Assembly (NCBI GenBank): GCA_964369995.1 | Contig: CAYJHH010000002.1 | Coordinates: 1 to 64,000, forward strand | Length of the DNA: 64,000 nucleotides | Direction: 5' to 3' | Origin: CAYJAD01 sp964369995 | Lineage (GTDB): Bacteria; Desulfobacterota; Desulfovibrionia; Desulfovibrionales; Desulfovibrionaceae | Part shown: piece by piece, positions 32,610 to 41,846 of the stretch | How positions within the stretch are numbered: the first letter of the stretch is position 1 | Layout of the letters: every line of letters begins with the position of its first letter | Program-made: the position numbers and the translations under genes | The notes under the pieces: model-generated | What the model saw: only the letters and a program-made list of their open reading frames with translations | Databases searched by the model: none | What the model was told of the DNA's origin: nothing

Positions 32610-34742
32610 TTAGGCATCATTCACTAAATCTTCACTGGAAACCGCTGGTAAATGCGGCCTTGTGGAGTTAAGCGTGACACCCACTGTGGTAACATTATGC
32701 AAAATGGCAGATAATGTAGGTGTAATAACATTAAATAGGCTCAATGCGAGGAAGAGTGAGTTTAAGCTCATATTGGCAACAAAATTTCCCTTAATGCGCT
32801 TTACCACTTTTTGACCCAATTGACGCGCCACCACCAAGGAGTGCAAATCACTCTCCAGTAAGACCACATCGGCCACTTCTTTCGCAAGGTCTGTTCCATC
32901 ACGCAAGCTTACGCCCACATCTGCCATGGAAAGGCCAGGAGCATCATTCACACCGTCACCCACCATTATTACTTTACAACCTTGGTTTTGTAAATCTTGG
33001 ATGATATTAGCTTTATCCACAGGCAAAATTCCTGCATGAAATTCTGTAATACCAAGGTAGTCAGCCATGTTTTTGGCGGCGCGTCTGTCATCACCTGTAA
33101 GCATAACCACACGCTTAATGCCGCTTTCTTTCAGTTTTTCAATGACATCTTGTGCTTCTGGGCGCACGGTATCGCGTATGGCAATAACACCGGCCAAAAA
33201 ACCACCTTTAGCTAAATAAAGCAGAGAGTAACCGGCGGCTATGAGGCGATCTACTTCACCTTCCATGGGGCTTAAGTCAATATTTTCATCATCACGAATA
33301 TAGTGACGGCTTCCCAAAAGAACGCGCTCGCCATGTAAATAACTGGCTATGCCGTGCGCCACCACATATTCCACTTCACCATGCTCTTCCTTATGCTTAA
33401 GCTTTTGCTTTTCTGCTTCACGTACAATGGCACGCGCCACAGGGTGCGGGAAGTGCTCTTCCATGCAAGCAGCCAAACGCAGTACTTCTTTGGGCTTATT
33501 ACTGCCACAGGCTAATACTTCTGCCACTTCAGGCTTAGCTTCGGTGAGAGTGCCTGTTTTATCAAAAACCACGGTATCCGCTTCGGCTAGGGCTTCTAAA
33601 AAGACGCCGCCTTTAATGAGAACACCGCGGCTGGCACCTTCACGCATGGTGGCTAAAATAGCCAGTGGCGTTGCTAAGCGTAAAGCGCAAGAATAATCCA
33701 CAAGCAGTACCGATGAGGCACGGAGGAAGTCGCGGGTAACAAAGTATACAAAACCAGAAAGCAAGAAGGTAAAGGGTACAGCGGCATCTGCCATGCGCAT
33801 GGCGCGGCTTTCTATATTGGCTTTAAGGCTCTGTGAATCTTCAATAAAGTCAATGATTTTTTGCAAACGCGTCTCAGAGGCAATGCTGGTTGGGCGTATA
33901 ATAAGAGCGCCTTCTTCTACCACTGTTCCGGCAAATACAGAAGCTCCTGGTGATTTTACTACCCCTTGTGGTTCACCCGTCATGGAAGATTGGTTCACCA
34001 CCGCTTCACCACCTGTCACCACGCCGTCCACCATGATAACGGCGCCCATGCGCACAATGACTTCATGTTCGAGGGTGAGCTCACTAAAGGGTATGCGCAC
34101 TTCGCTATCCTCATGACGCACCCACACATTGTCCACGTCCAGAGCAAGGCTTTGCGCTAGCCCCTCGCGGGATTGGTGGCGTGTCCATTCTTCCAAAGCT
34201 TCGCCAAGACCCAAGAGGAAGGTAAGCATGCTTACTGTGGGATAATCTCGACGCGCCAAGGAGATGGCTATGGCTGTGGCGTCTAAAAGTTCCACATTAA
34301 TCTGACCGCGCATTAAAGAGCGCGCACCTTGTAATATATAAGGTATGGCATGTTTTACGGCAAGAATAATGCGAAGCCATGGCGGTGTAAAAGCACGCAA
34401 AATAAAATAGCGAGCTATGGATCCAAGTAAAGGGAATGATCCCATTTTTGATGGAAGCGCCACAGCACGGCCCACCAAGGCAAGGTTGGCAAATCTTGAG
34501 CCTTGTGGCGGTGTGCAGTCTTCTACCTGTAATAATTGTAATGCCTGCTCGCGAGCTTCAAGGTTTGTATAATAAAAAAGTACAGAGCCAGAGCGCGCAT
34601 TGATGCACACATCTTGAATGCCAGTAAGAGTTTGAAATTTTTCTTCTATCTCGCGTGCATTACGCAAAGATAAGGCTGTGAGGGAGCGTGCACGTAATCT
34701 GCCTACACTACCTTGAATTTCGTGAACTATAACAAAATGCAT
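32610..34742 (-). CDS. P1B-type metal-transporting ATPase with an unusual membrane motif
   Basis: 710 residues. The order is an N-terminal HMA_2-like domain without CXXC (about 1-75), membrane helices, the actuator motif SSMTGEPQG, the membrane metal-site helix DYSCALRLATPLA, the phosphorylation motif DKTGTLTEA, the P1B-specific HPVARAIV dipeptide region and the hinge GDGVNDAPGLSMADVG. The common CPx motif is replaced by Ser-Cys-Ala-Leu, so the usual proline is missing. This variant occurs in a subgroup whose metal (Mn, Zn or Fe are candidates) is not settled. It is 18 bases from the small membrane gene upstream and 12 from the HMA_2 gene downstream. Confidence 0.9.
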   Translation of the reverse strand: MHFVIVHEIQGSVGRLRARSLTALSLRNAREIEEKFQTLTGIQDVCINARSGSVLFYYTNLEAREQALQLLQVEDCTPPQGSRFANLALVGRAVALPSKMGSFPLLGSIARYFILRAFTPPWLRIILAVKHAIPYILQGARSLMRGQINVELLDATAIAISLARRDYPTVSMLTFLLGLGEALEEWTRHQSREGLAQSLALDVDNVWVRHEDSEVRIPFSELTLEHEVIVRMGAVIMVDGVVTGGEAVVNQSSMTGEPQGVVKSPGASVFAGTVVEEGALIIRPTSIASETRLQKIIDFIEDSQSLKANIESRAMRMADAAVPFTFLLSGFVYFVTRDFLRASSVLLVDYSCALRLATPLAILATMREGASRGVLIKGGVFLEALAEADTVVFDKTGTLTEAKPEVAEVLACGSNKPKEVLRLAACMEEHFPHPVARAIVREAEKQKLKHKEEHGEVEYVVAHGIASYLHGERVLLGSRHYIRDDENIDLSPMEGEVDRLIAAGYSLLYLAKGGFLAGVIAIRDTVRPEAQDVIEKLKESGIKRVVMLTGDDRRAAKNMADYLGITEFHAGILPVDKANIIQDLQNQGCKVIMVGDGVNDAPGLSMADVGVSLRDGTDLAKEVADVVLLESDLHSLVVARQLGQKVVKRIKGNFVANMSLNSLFLALSLFNVITPTLSAILHNVTTVGVTLNSTRPHLPAVSSEDLVNDA

Positions 34743-34760
34743 GAACGTCCCTCAAAATAA

Positions 34761-35012
34761 CTACGCGTTGGCTTTTTCTTGTTCAGCTTTGCGCTTCTCA
34801 GAAGAGCTCTGCGCTTCAGCTACTAAATCTTCCACGGTTTCTTTTAGGGTTTCTACTTTACCCATAACGCAATCTTTAGCATCCATGCCGCGGCTTAATA
34901 AATCTGCTGCCATGGGGCGTAAGTTACTGTTACCGCTTAAAGCTTGTTTTGCCACGGCTCCAACCACAACACCGCCTAAAAAAATCAGTCCAAAACGTAA
35001 AAATCCTTGCAT
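34761..35012 (-). CDS. Small membrane protein of the P1B-ATPase operon (DUF6110-like)
   Basis: 83 residues from ATG 35012, chosen because AAGGAGTATATC precedes it; the frame extends 27 codons upstream without such a site. A single glycine-rich hydrophobic helix (FLRFGLIFLGGVVVGAVAK) is followed by a soluble tail with GMDAKDCVMGKVETLKETV and acidic EDLVAEAQ, ending in a charged helix. The KDCVM-ETV-D-LAEA pattern recalls DUF6110 small proteins found with P-type ATPases. It is first in the operon. By analogy with mycobacterial PacL proteins that partner CtpC, it may be a membrane scaffold or metallochaperone. That role is inference. Confidence 0.65.
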   Translation of the reverse strand: MQGFLRFGLIFLGGVVVGAVAKQALSGNSNLRPMAADLLSRGMDAKDCVMGKVETLKETVEDLVAEAQSSSEKRKAEQEKANA

Positions 35013-35120
35013 GATATACTCCTTTTTAAATTTTGCAGCTTTGCCACAAAAGTACTCTTTCTCAAAAGCTAACACACAAAATGGCTTTTGCAAGCTATTT
35101 TAGAGCAAAAGAGTAGACAT

Positions 35121-35135
35121 TGAAATGTGTTTTCA
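35121..35135. promoter_or_regulatory. Fur-like 7-1-7 operator upstream of the metal-ATPase operon
   Basis: TGAAATGTGTTTTCA has the TGAAA-N5-TTTCA layout of the Desulfovibrio Fur motif as I remember it. It lies about 110 bases upstream of the small-protein start in a very AT-rich 241 bp gap. ATTGAAATG recurs about 70 bases further upstream, near 35192. Confidence 0.35.
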
Positions 35136-35341
35136 TTTGTCTAATGAGTTTTAGGGGTTTTTGTAAAGTTTTTTTGCAAATAAAATTCATAATTGAAATG
35201 ATTATTATTTTTTAATGGAAAAATATTACCACAAAATCAGATATATAATTTTGCGATGTGTTTTTTTGATAGAATTTTTTTACTAAAAAGTACACCTTTT
35301 TTTGAATGTTATTTTCATAAAAGTGGAAAAGTTATTTTTTG

Positions 35342-37795
35342 TTAACACTTTAGCATGTGTAAACATCCATAATAGGCTTGCCCCAGTGAAATTCCACCAT
35401 CGCCTGGGGGCGTATGCTTTGCCATGAGCACGGTAAATCCTTCGTTCTGTAAGTAATGCTGGAGTAAAGCGGAGAAAGTGGCATTTTGCATAACTCCGCC
35501 TGAAAGTGTTATGATATGGCAATCGGTTTGCTTAGCGCCTTGGGCGGCCATAAGGGCTAAGCCATGGGCGAGATGCTTATGAAAATATTGTGCCGCAGAC
35601 GCCACATTACATGTTTTGCTATGCTCAAGCGTCTGTGAAAAAAGCTCGGTGGAGGATAGTTCCCACAGTTCTCCCACCTTTTTAAGCATATGTGAAGGAG
35701 GTGCGTGACCATGAGACATGGATGAAACGGCTTCTTGCCAGGATAACTTTTTTTGTATGTTTTCTAAAAGTATGGCGGCTTGCCCCTCATACGTGGTGGC
35801 ATGACAAAGGCCAAGAGCCGCGGCAACGGCATCAAAAAGGCGTCCTGCACTGGAGCATAAAGGGCTTCGAATATTTTTACCAAGCATTTCATTGACAGCA
35901 CTCGCCATGGGATGCATGTGGTTAAGTTGCTCCAGCCAAGGGCTGTCTTGTGCCAAGGCAAGGGCTATGCGCCAAGGCTCTCGAATGGCTTGTTCCCCTC
36001 CTGCCAAGGCAAAGGGTGATAAGCGTCCAAGGCGTTTATGTTGCACTCCATCTATATATAGAAGCTCTCCACCCCAAATGGTTCCATCCTCCCCAAGGCC
36101 GGTTCCGTCTAAACTTAAGGCTAGACAGGGAGCGGTTGTTTGGTGTTCAGCTAAAATGGCATAGGCATGGGCAAAGTGATGTTGCAAAGCAAGGCGGGAA
36201 ATGCCACGCTCATGAGCAAGTTCTTGTGCCACATGGGTGGAAAGAAAGTCCGGATGCGCATCATGCACAATGCAAGCAGGTTGCACTTGAAGCAGCATTT
36301 CCAAATGAAGCAACACTTGACGATAAAAGTGTAATGTTTCGAGATTTTGTAAATCTCCAATATGCTGTGATACAAAGGCCATGTCCTCACGGGTAAGACA
36401 AAGAGTGCTTTTTAACTCGGCGCCCATGCCTAACACTGAGGGTAAAGGTGTTTTGCCAGAAAGCTGTGTTATCTGCACAGGACGAGGCACAAAACCCCGT
36501 GCTCGCCTGTAGAATACAGTTTGTTTACCTGCGGTGTTGGTAGCTTCTTGATGCGGTAATGTATGCACAGCGCATACAGAGTCATCATTACGCACCAAGA
36601 TATCACGATTATGAAAAAGAAAAACATCCGCAATGGAGGCAAGGCGCGTGGCGGCCTCTCTATTGCCAAGGCAAATGGGTTCACCGCCGGCATTACCACT
36701 GGTCATGACCAAGGCCAAAGGAGTGGCAGAGGGGGCTTGTTGCTGTTGTTGTGCCTCTTGCGTTTGTTGCAAGTGCATAAAAAGTGCTTTATGTAAAGGT
36801 GTATATGGCAAAACAAGGCCAATGGTGTTTGTATCCGGTGCTAAAATGTCAGGTAGTATGGCTTTGCGCTTACACAGCACAATGGGCTTTTCTTGGCTAC
36901 TGAGTAGCGCTTGCTCTTCTGCATTTATATATGCCACGGCGTGGGCAGCGTCCATATCTGCCACCATGATGGCAAAGGGTTTATGCGGTCGATTTTTATG
37001 TTTGCGTAATACCGCAATGGTGTCAGTGCGAAAAGCGTGACAGCTTAGATGAAAACCACCCAAGCCCTTTATGGCGGCTATTTTACCTTGCAATAAAGCT
37101 TTCACCAGCGCTTGCAATACTTGTTGCGAATGCTCAGGTGTGTGGGCTGTAGGTGGGGAAAAGCCGTCATTGTCAGGAGCGCTTGTATCCGCAAACCAGA
37201 GTTTTGGGCCACATATGGGGCAAGCATTGGGCTGTGCATGAAAGCGTCTGTTGAGCGGATTGTCATATTCCTCTTGGCATGTTGGGCATAGGGGAAAGCA
37301 AGCCATGGAGGTGCAGGCTCTATCATAGGGAATATGTTTAGTAATGGTATAGCGCGGGCCGCAATTGGTGCAATTGGTAAAAGGATATAAAAATCTGGCA
37401 TTGGTGGCGTCTTGCATGTCTTTTTCGCAATCAGCACAAAGGGACATATCGGAACTAATAAGTACACTATGTCCTTGCGTGGATTGTGCCGCACTATGTA
37501 TAATATGAAAAACTTCTTCGCCGTCAATGACGGGTAAGGGCGTGATGGCAAAGTGAGAAAGTACAGCCAATGGAGGAAGCTGTTTTTGTATAGCTAGCCC
37601 AAAAGCCTCAATGGTATGTGCGCAGCCTTGCACTTCTATATGCACGCCTTGTGCAGTATTATTCACATGCCCGGTGAGGCCAAATTCCAAGGCTAGGCGA
37701 TAGATAAAAGGGCGAAAGCCCACTCCTTGTACTTGTCCTTGCGCTAAAATATGTTGCCGCACCAAGGGCGTTGTCGCTACGTTTTTTTTCTGCAT
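35342..37795 (-). CDS. hypF: Carbamoyltransferase HypF
   Basis: 817 residues, slightly longer than average. Domains in order: acylphosphatase (about 10-105, GQVQGVGFRPFIYRLA), two HypF zinc fingers (CADCEKDMQD...NCTNCG and CPTCQEEYDN...CPICG), a YrdC-like domain (KIAAIKGLGGFHLSCHA) and a Kae1-like C-terminal domain (HHFAHAYAILAEH, LSLDGTGLGEDGTIWGGE, TLSGGVMQNATF). HypF makes the carbamoyl group that HypE turns into the cyanide ligands of NiFe hydrogenase. Its presence implies such a hydrogenase, which is a hallmark of sulfate reducers. No other hyp gene is in the window. The start codon region lies divergent from the cupin regulator. Confidence 0.95.
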   Translation of the reverse strand: MQKKNVATTPLVRQHILAQGQVQGVGFRPFIYRLALEFGLTGHVNNTAQGVHIEVQGCAHTIEAFGLAIQKQLPPLAVLSHFAITPLPVIDGEEVFHIIHSAAQSTQGHSVLISSDMSLCADCEKDMQDATNARFLYPFTNCTNCGPRYTITKHIPYDRACTSMACFPLCPTCQEEYDNPLNRRFHAQPNACPICGPKLWFADTSAPDNDGFSPPTAHTPEHSQQVLQALVKALLQGKIAAIKGLGGFHLSCHAFRTDTIAVLRKHKNRPHKPFAIMVADMDAAHAVAYINAEEQALLSSQEKPIVLCKRKAILPDILAPDTNTIGLVLPYTPLHKALFMHLQQTQEAQQQQQAPSATPLALVMTSGNAGGEPICLGNREAATRLASIADVFLFHNRDILVRNDDSVCAVHTLPHQEATNTAGKQTVFYRRARGFVPRPVQITQLSGKTPLPSVLGMGAELKSTLCLTREDMAFVSQHIGDLQNLETLHFYRQVLLHLEMLLQVQPACIVHDAHPDFLSTHVAQELAHERGISRLALQHHFAHAYAILAEHQTTAPCLALSLDGTGLGEDGTIWGGELLYIDGVQHKRLGRLSPFALAGGEQAIREPWRIALALAQDSPWLEQLNHMHPMASAVNEMLGKNIRSPLCSSAGRLFDAVAAALGLCHATTYEGQAAILLENIQKKLSWQEAVSSMSHGHAPPSHMLKKVGELWELSSTELFSQTLEHSKTCNVASAAQYFHKHLAHGLALMAAQGAKQTDCHIITLSGGVMQNATFSALLQHYLQNEGFTVLMAKHTPPGDGGISLGQAYYGCLHMLKC

Positions 37796-37992
37796 GCTTT
37801 ATGCCCCCTAAAACACAGTGATAGACAAAATGAAAGCTAGATTGAGCGTTCATATAGGAAATTGTAACAAAATATCTATAATTTTGCACCTATTTTCCTC
37901 TCCTAACGCTTGCCTATTGTAAAGGCTCTTGGTAAAAGTTTTGCCTATGAAGCGTAACATAGCATATTTTATTTTGATTTGTGGAGGCAATT

Positions 37993-38574
37993 ATGACGAT
38001 GGCAAATAAATTGGGCAAAAGGATGAAGTCCTTTCGTGAAGCACGGGATGTCAGTTTGGAAAAATTGTCTGCAGATACCGGTTTAAGTTTAGATTTTCTT
38101 CAAGGCCTAGAAAATAATAATGTATACCCCAGCATTGGCCCCATGCATAAAATTGCTCGGGCTTTGGGTTTGCGCTTAGGCACTTTTTTAGATGATGAAG
38201 TAAGTAATGACCCCGTCATTGCGGCATTGGATACGACGCCTCCAGATGTGGCCATGCAAAACTGTAGAAATCATAATGTGAGTTATTCGTATATACCCTT
38301 GGGTAAGGGCAAATGTGATCGCAATATGGAACCTTATCATATTACCATTGCGCCTTTGACCAAGGAAGAGCAGGGCAAAGAACAAAAAATGAGCTCTCAT
38401 CAAGGTGAAGAGTTTATGTTGGTGCTTCAAGGCGAGTTGAAAGTGGTGTATGGACGTGAAACGCATATACTACGCCAAGGGCAAAGCATTTATTATAATT
38501 CAACGGTACCTCACTATGTGGGCGCCCACGGCGATAGTCCTGCACAGATTTTGGCCGTGACCTACCAACCGTAA
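37993..38574 (+). CDS. XRE-family regulator with C-terminal cupin domain
   Basis: 193 residues from ATG 37993, five bases after GGAGG. A frame four codons longer begins within the ribosome site and is rejected. Residues about 8-65 are an HTH (KRMKSFREARDVSLEKLS, ADTGLSLDFLQGLENN), and about 105-190 a small-molecule-binding cupin (HQGEEFMLVLQGELKVVYG, GQSIYYNSTVPHYVGAHG). The adjacent acyl-CoA synthetase gene starts 14 bases downstream, so this protein probably controls that gene in response to a ligand, perhaps a fatty acid or acyl-CoA. The ligand is a guess. TTGCCTAT occurs twice about 30 bases apart in the upstream spacer. Confidence 0.88.
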   Translation: MTMANKLGKRMKSFREARDVSLEKLSADTGLSLDFLQGLENNNVYPSIGPMHKIARALGLRLGTFLDDEVSNDPVIAALDTTPPDVAMQNCRNHNVSYSYIPLGKGKCDRNMEPYHITIAPLTKEEQGKEQKMSSHQGEEFMLVLQGELKVVYGRETHILRQGQSIYYNSTVPHYVGAHGDSPAQILAVTYQP

Positions 38575-38588
38575 TTTTAGGTAGTACC

Positions 38589-40289
38589 ATGATGAATAAA
38601 GTGGCCGAAAGGCAAAAACTTTTTGTTTTACGTGAAAAAACCTTGGGTCAATTGCTGGATGACGCTGTTGAGCGTTTTCCGGATAATGATGCGGTCATTT
38701 ATGTGGATCGTGAATACCGTAAAACATACAAAGAGTTTGGAGAAACTGTAGACTTAATGGCTAAAGGCCTTATGGCTCTTGGTATTAAAAAGGGTGAAAA
38801 AATAGCCGTTTGGGCAAGTAATGTGCCTTATTGGGTCGCTTTACAATTTGCCTCTGCAAAGATTGGCGCCATACTTATTACGGTGAATACCAATTATCGT
38901 GAACATGAGTTGCAATATTTATTGCAGCATTCTGAATGCGAAAATCTGTTCATTGTAGATGGTTTGCGCGATCATGACTTTGTGCAAACCTTATACAAAC
39001 TTGCGCCTGAATTACGCACCCAAAGCCGTGAACAATTCAATTCCACCACCTTTCCCCATTTACGCCGTATTTTCTTTTTAGGGCATGAAAAACATCGTGG
39101 TATGTACTCTATTCCGGAATTATGCGCACTATCGGTGATGGTAGATGATGCCACCTATAAGGCGCGTCAGGACGAGCTGGACCCTTGGGATGTCATTAAT
39201 ATGCAATACACCTCAGGTACCACTGGTTTTCCCAAGGGCGTTATGCTTACACATGTGGGCATAGGGCTTAATGGTTACTGGATTGGGGCGCATCAAGGCT
39301 TTACGGAAAAAGACAGGCTTTGTTTACCTGTGCCACTTTTTCACTGCTTTGGTTGTGTGCTTGGTACGGCGGCTTGTGTTAACCATGGTACAGCCATGAT
39401 TATTTTAGAAAGTTTTAATCCCCTATATATGCTTGAAGCCATTGAAAGTGAGCGCTGTACCGCGGTGTATGGCGTGCCCACCATGTTCATTGCGGCTCTT
39501 GAGCATAAAATGTTTAAAAAGTTTGATATGTCTTCATTGCGTACAGGTATTATGGCAGGTTCGGTATGTCCAGAGCCACTCATGCGCCGTGTTACCGAGG
39601 AAATGTACATGAAAGATATCACCATTTGCTATGGCCTCACGGAGGCTTCACCTGTTATGACACAATCTGATGTGACAGATTCGCTCTCTTCGCGTTGTTC
39701 CACGGTGGGCTGTGCCATGCCGGGCATTGAAGTTAAGATAGTTGATCCTGATACAGGTGAAGAAGTGCCCCATGGTGAACAAGGGGAAATTTTGTGCCGT
39801 GGTTATAATGTCATGAAGGGGTATTATAATATGCCCGAAGAAACAGCTAAAGCTATTACTTCTGATGGTTGGCTGCACTCTGGTGACCTTGGTACCATGG
39901 ATGAACATGGCTATGTGGTGGTGACTGGACGCATTAAGGATATGATTATCCGTGGCGGAGAAAATGTATATCCGAGAGAAATTGAAGAATATCTTATGGG
40001 CATGGAAGGTGTTTTGGACGTGCAAGTGGTGGGCGTACCCAGTTATAAATACGGGGAAGAAGTAGGCGCCTTTATCATTGTGAAGCCCGGACAGGATGTT
40101 CAGCCGGAAGATGTGCGTGATTTTTGCCGTGGTAAGATTGCTTGGCATAAGGTGCCGCGCTATATAGCCAAGGTGGAAAGCTATCCTTTAACGGGTAGTG
40201 GTAAGATTCAGAAGTTTAAATTGCGTGAAATGGCCGCTGAACTGTGGCCAGAGGCCATGCAAGCGAAGAAAAGAACCTATGCTTCCTAG
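38589..40289 (+). CDS. AMP-binding acyl-CoA synthetase
   Basis: 566 residues of the ANL superfamily. The P-loop YTSGTTGFPKGVMLTH (about 214-229), CYGLTEASPV (acyl-binding A5), the GWLHSGDLGTMDEHGYVVVTGR hinge and KIQKFKLRE with the catalytic lysine in GSGKIQKF are all intact. It resembles FadD/long- or medium-chain ligases, converting a fatty or organic acid, ATP and CoA to acyl-CoA. A sulfate reducer could use it to oxidise fatty acids or activate short acids. It is co-transcribed with the upstream cupin regulator. Confidence 0.92.
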   Translation: MMNKVAERQKLFVLREKTLGQLLDDAVERFPDNDAVIYVDREYRKTYKEFGETVDLMAKGLMALGIKKGEKIAVWASNVPYWVALQFASAKIGAILITVNTNYREHELQYLLQHSECENLFIVDGLRDHDFVQTLYKLAPELRTQSREQFNSTTFPHLRRIFFLGHEKHRGMYSIPELCALSVMVDDATYKARQDELDPWDVINMQYTSGTTGFPKGVMLTHVGIGLNGYWIGAHQGFTEKDRLCLPVPLFHCFGCVLGTAACVNHGTAMIILESFNPLYMLEAIESERCTAVYGVPTMFIAALEHKMFKKFDMSSLRTGIMAGSVCPEPLMRRVTEEMYMKDITICYGLTEASPVMTQSDVTDSLSSRCSTVGCAMPGIEVKIVDPDTGEEVPHGEQGEILCRGYNVMKGYYNMPEETAKAITSDGWLHSGDLGTMDEHGYVVVTGRIKDMIIRGGENVYPREIEEYLMGMEGVLDVQVVGVPSYKYGEEVGAFIIVKPGQDVQPEDVRDFCRGKIAWHKVPRYIAKVESYPLTGSGKIQKFKLREMAAELWPEAMQAKKRTYAS

Positions 40290-40920
40290 CTGTGTTCAAA
40301 TTTGTTTGTATGGGGTAGGGCAAAAACGTATTTTTGCCCTACCTGTATTTTTACCTTGGCAAAGGCTTTGGTCTTTTATGACGCTCATGGTGTGCGTTGT
40401 TGTGCTTGCGCTTTTGCCGTCTATGTCGCAAGCTAAAGAAAATACAAGATCCTTTGCAAATTTTAGCATAGCCGTACCTTCAACTTGGTCGGTGCATACA
40501 GAAGCATCTGTGACCACCATTACCCATCCTCGTCAAATATGCGCTTTATCCATCATGGCTGTGCCGCATCAAGATGTGGTTTTTCGTGAGCTAGGCATTG
40601 CTTTTTATCAAAATTTACAGGGAAAAAGCCCCAAGGGCGATGATGACGGCATGACTTTTGACCTCATTACCGCCAATAATATGCCAAGCACCACGCGCTT
40701 AACGGAAGTGGGTGAGCTTTTTGTGGCTGTATCGGCCATAGGGCAATGTCTCCCCCATGTGCGTATCTTACGATCCATTACTATACTTGGGGCAGATGGT
40801 AAGCCTCACCCTTATGCTGTACGCGTGTATCCATATTTGCAAGGCGAAAGGACCCTTCCTAGCTCTGCTCAATCAACACAAAAGAAAGCGGACTCTGCTA
40901 AAGCAGATGCTGCACCATAG
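40279..40920 (+). CDS. Exported protein of unknown function
   Basis: 213 residues if translation starts at ATG 40279, which overlaps the end of the synthetase gene. ATG 40378 is an alternative that begins directly at a good signal peptide (MTLMVCVVVLALLPSMSQA, cleaved near SQA-KE). The mature part starts NTRSFANFSIAVPSTWSVHTEA, a phrase common in small exported proteins with a PsbP/Mog1-like fold, and ends in a Ser/Lys/Ala-rich tail. No catalytic motif is seen. Placement suggests co-transcription with the cupin regulator and the acyl-CoA synthetase. Confidence 0.6.
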   Translation: MLPSCVQICLYGVGQKRIFALPVFLPWQRLWSFMTLMVCVVVLALLPSMSQAKENTRSFANFSIAVPSTWSVHTEASVTTITHPRQICALSIMAVPHQDVVFRELGIAFYQNLQGKSPKGDDDGMTFDLITANNMPSTTRLTEVGELFVAVSAIGQCLPHVRILRSITILGADGKPHPYAVRVYPYLQGERTLPSSAQSTQKKADSAKADAAP

Positions 40921-40955
40921 ATTTTTCCACACCGTTTTACCAAGGCAGTTATAGT

Positions 40956-41846
40956 ATGCTTTCAACCACCGGTAAGGCTTTTACCCAATTACATGTTTCT
41001 ATTCTTTTAGCAGGTTTTACCGGCATCTTAGGTAAGCTTATTACCATGAGTGAAGGCATGCTTGTATGGTATCGCATGCTCTTTACTTTTATTGTTTTTG
41101 GTTTGTTCTTAATGTTTCGTGGAAAATTTGAGCGAATAAGCTTTAAGGATATGGCTAAAATATCCTTTACTGGAGTGCTTATTTGTCTGCATTGGCTGTT
41201 CTTTTACGGCAGCATTAAGCTTTCCAATGTGTCCATTGGCGTGGTGTGCTTTTCGGCGGTGGGTTTTTTTACAGCTTTGCTAGAGCCTGTATTTATGAAA
41301 ACGCGTTTTTCATGGCGAGAATTTGCCTATAGCATACTCACAGTGGTGGGCGTTATGCTCATATTCTCTTTTGACGTGCGCTATCGCGCGGGCATTATTG
41401 TTGGTATTATTGCAGCTTTGCTCTCTGCTTTATATACAATAAGTATAAGAAAACTTTGTAGTTCTTATAGTTCTAGCACCACGCTTGTATATCAAATGGG
41501 TGGCGGCGTAGGTTTTTTAACGCTTATCTTACCCTTTTATATTGATTATTTTTCCATAACATACTTAGTACCCACGTTAAGTGATGCCATTATGCTCATG
41601 ATATTGGCAGTGGTATGTACCTTGATTATGTCCCTTTTGCTTATTCAATCATTGCACCATATTTCAGCCTTTACCGTGAATCTGAGCTATAATCTTGAGC
41701 CTGTGTACAGCATTATTTTGGCCATGGCTTTTTTAGGTGAGGCACATCAATTGAACTTTTCTTTCTACTTAGGGCTTGCTTGTATTATCTTGTCTGTAAT
41801 TTTACAGACTTTATGGGTTATGAGGCATAGAGCCTCTTTTGCTTAG
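40956..41846 (+). CDS. EamA/DMT-family transporter
   Basis: 296 residues with ten hydrophobic helices in two homologous EamA halves, e.g. LHVSILLAGFTGILGKLI, SNVSIGVVCFSAVGFFTALLEPV and the C-terminal LSYNLEPVYSIILAMAFLGE. Members export amino acids, nucleotides or metabolites. Specificity cannot be inferred. It starts 35 bases after the exported protein and converges with the next minus-strand gene, the stops overlapping by four bases. Confidence 0.88.
   Translation: MLSTTGKAFTQLHVSILLAGFTGILGKLITMSEGMLVWYRMLFTFIVFGLFLMFRGKFERISFKDMAKISFTGVLICLHWLFFYGSIKLSNVSIGVVCFSAVGFFTALLEPVFMKTRFSWREFAYSILTVVGVMLIFSFDVRYRAGIIVGIIAALLSALYTISIRKLCSSYSSSTTLVYQMGGGVGFLTLILPFYIDYFSITYLVPTLSDAIMLMILAVVCTLIMSLLLIQSLHHISAFTVNLSYNLEPVYSIILAMAFLGEAHQLNFSFYLGLACIILSVILQTLWVMRHRASFA

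Noticed and set aside
40198..40278. Upstream start of the exported protein at 40198
   Set aside because: It would overlap the synthetase by 92 bases with a basic, non-signal N terminus; ATG 40279 or 40378 is more plausible.
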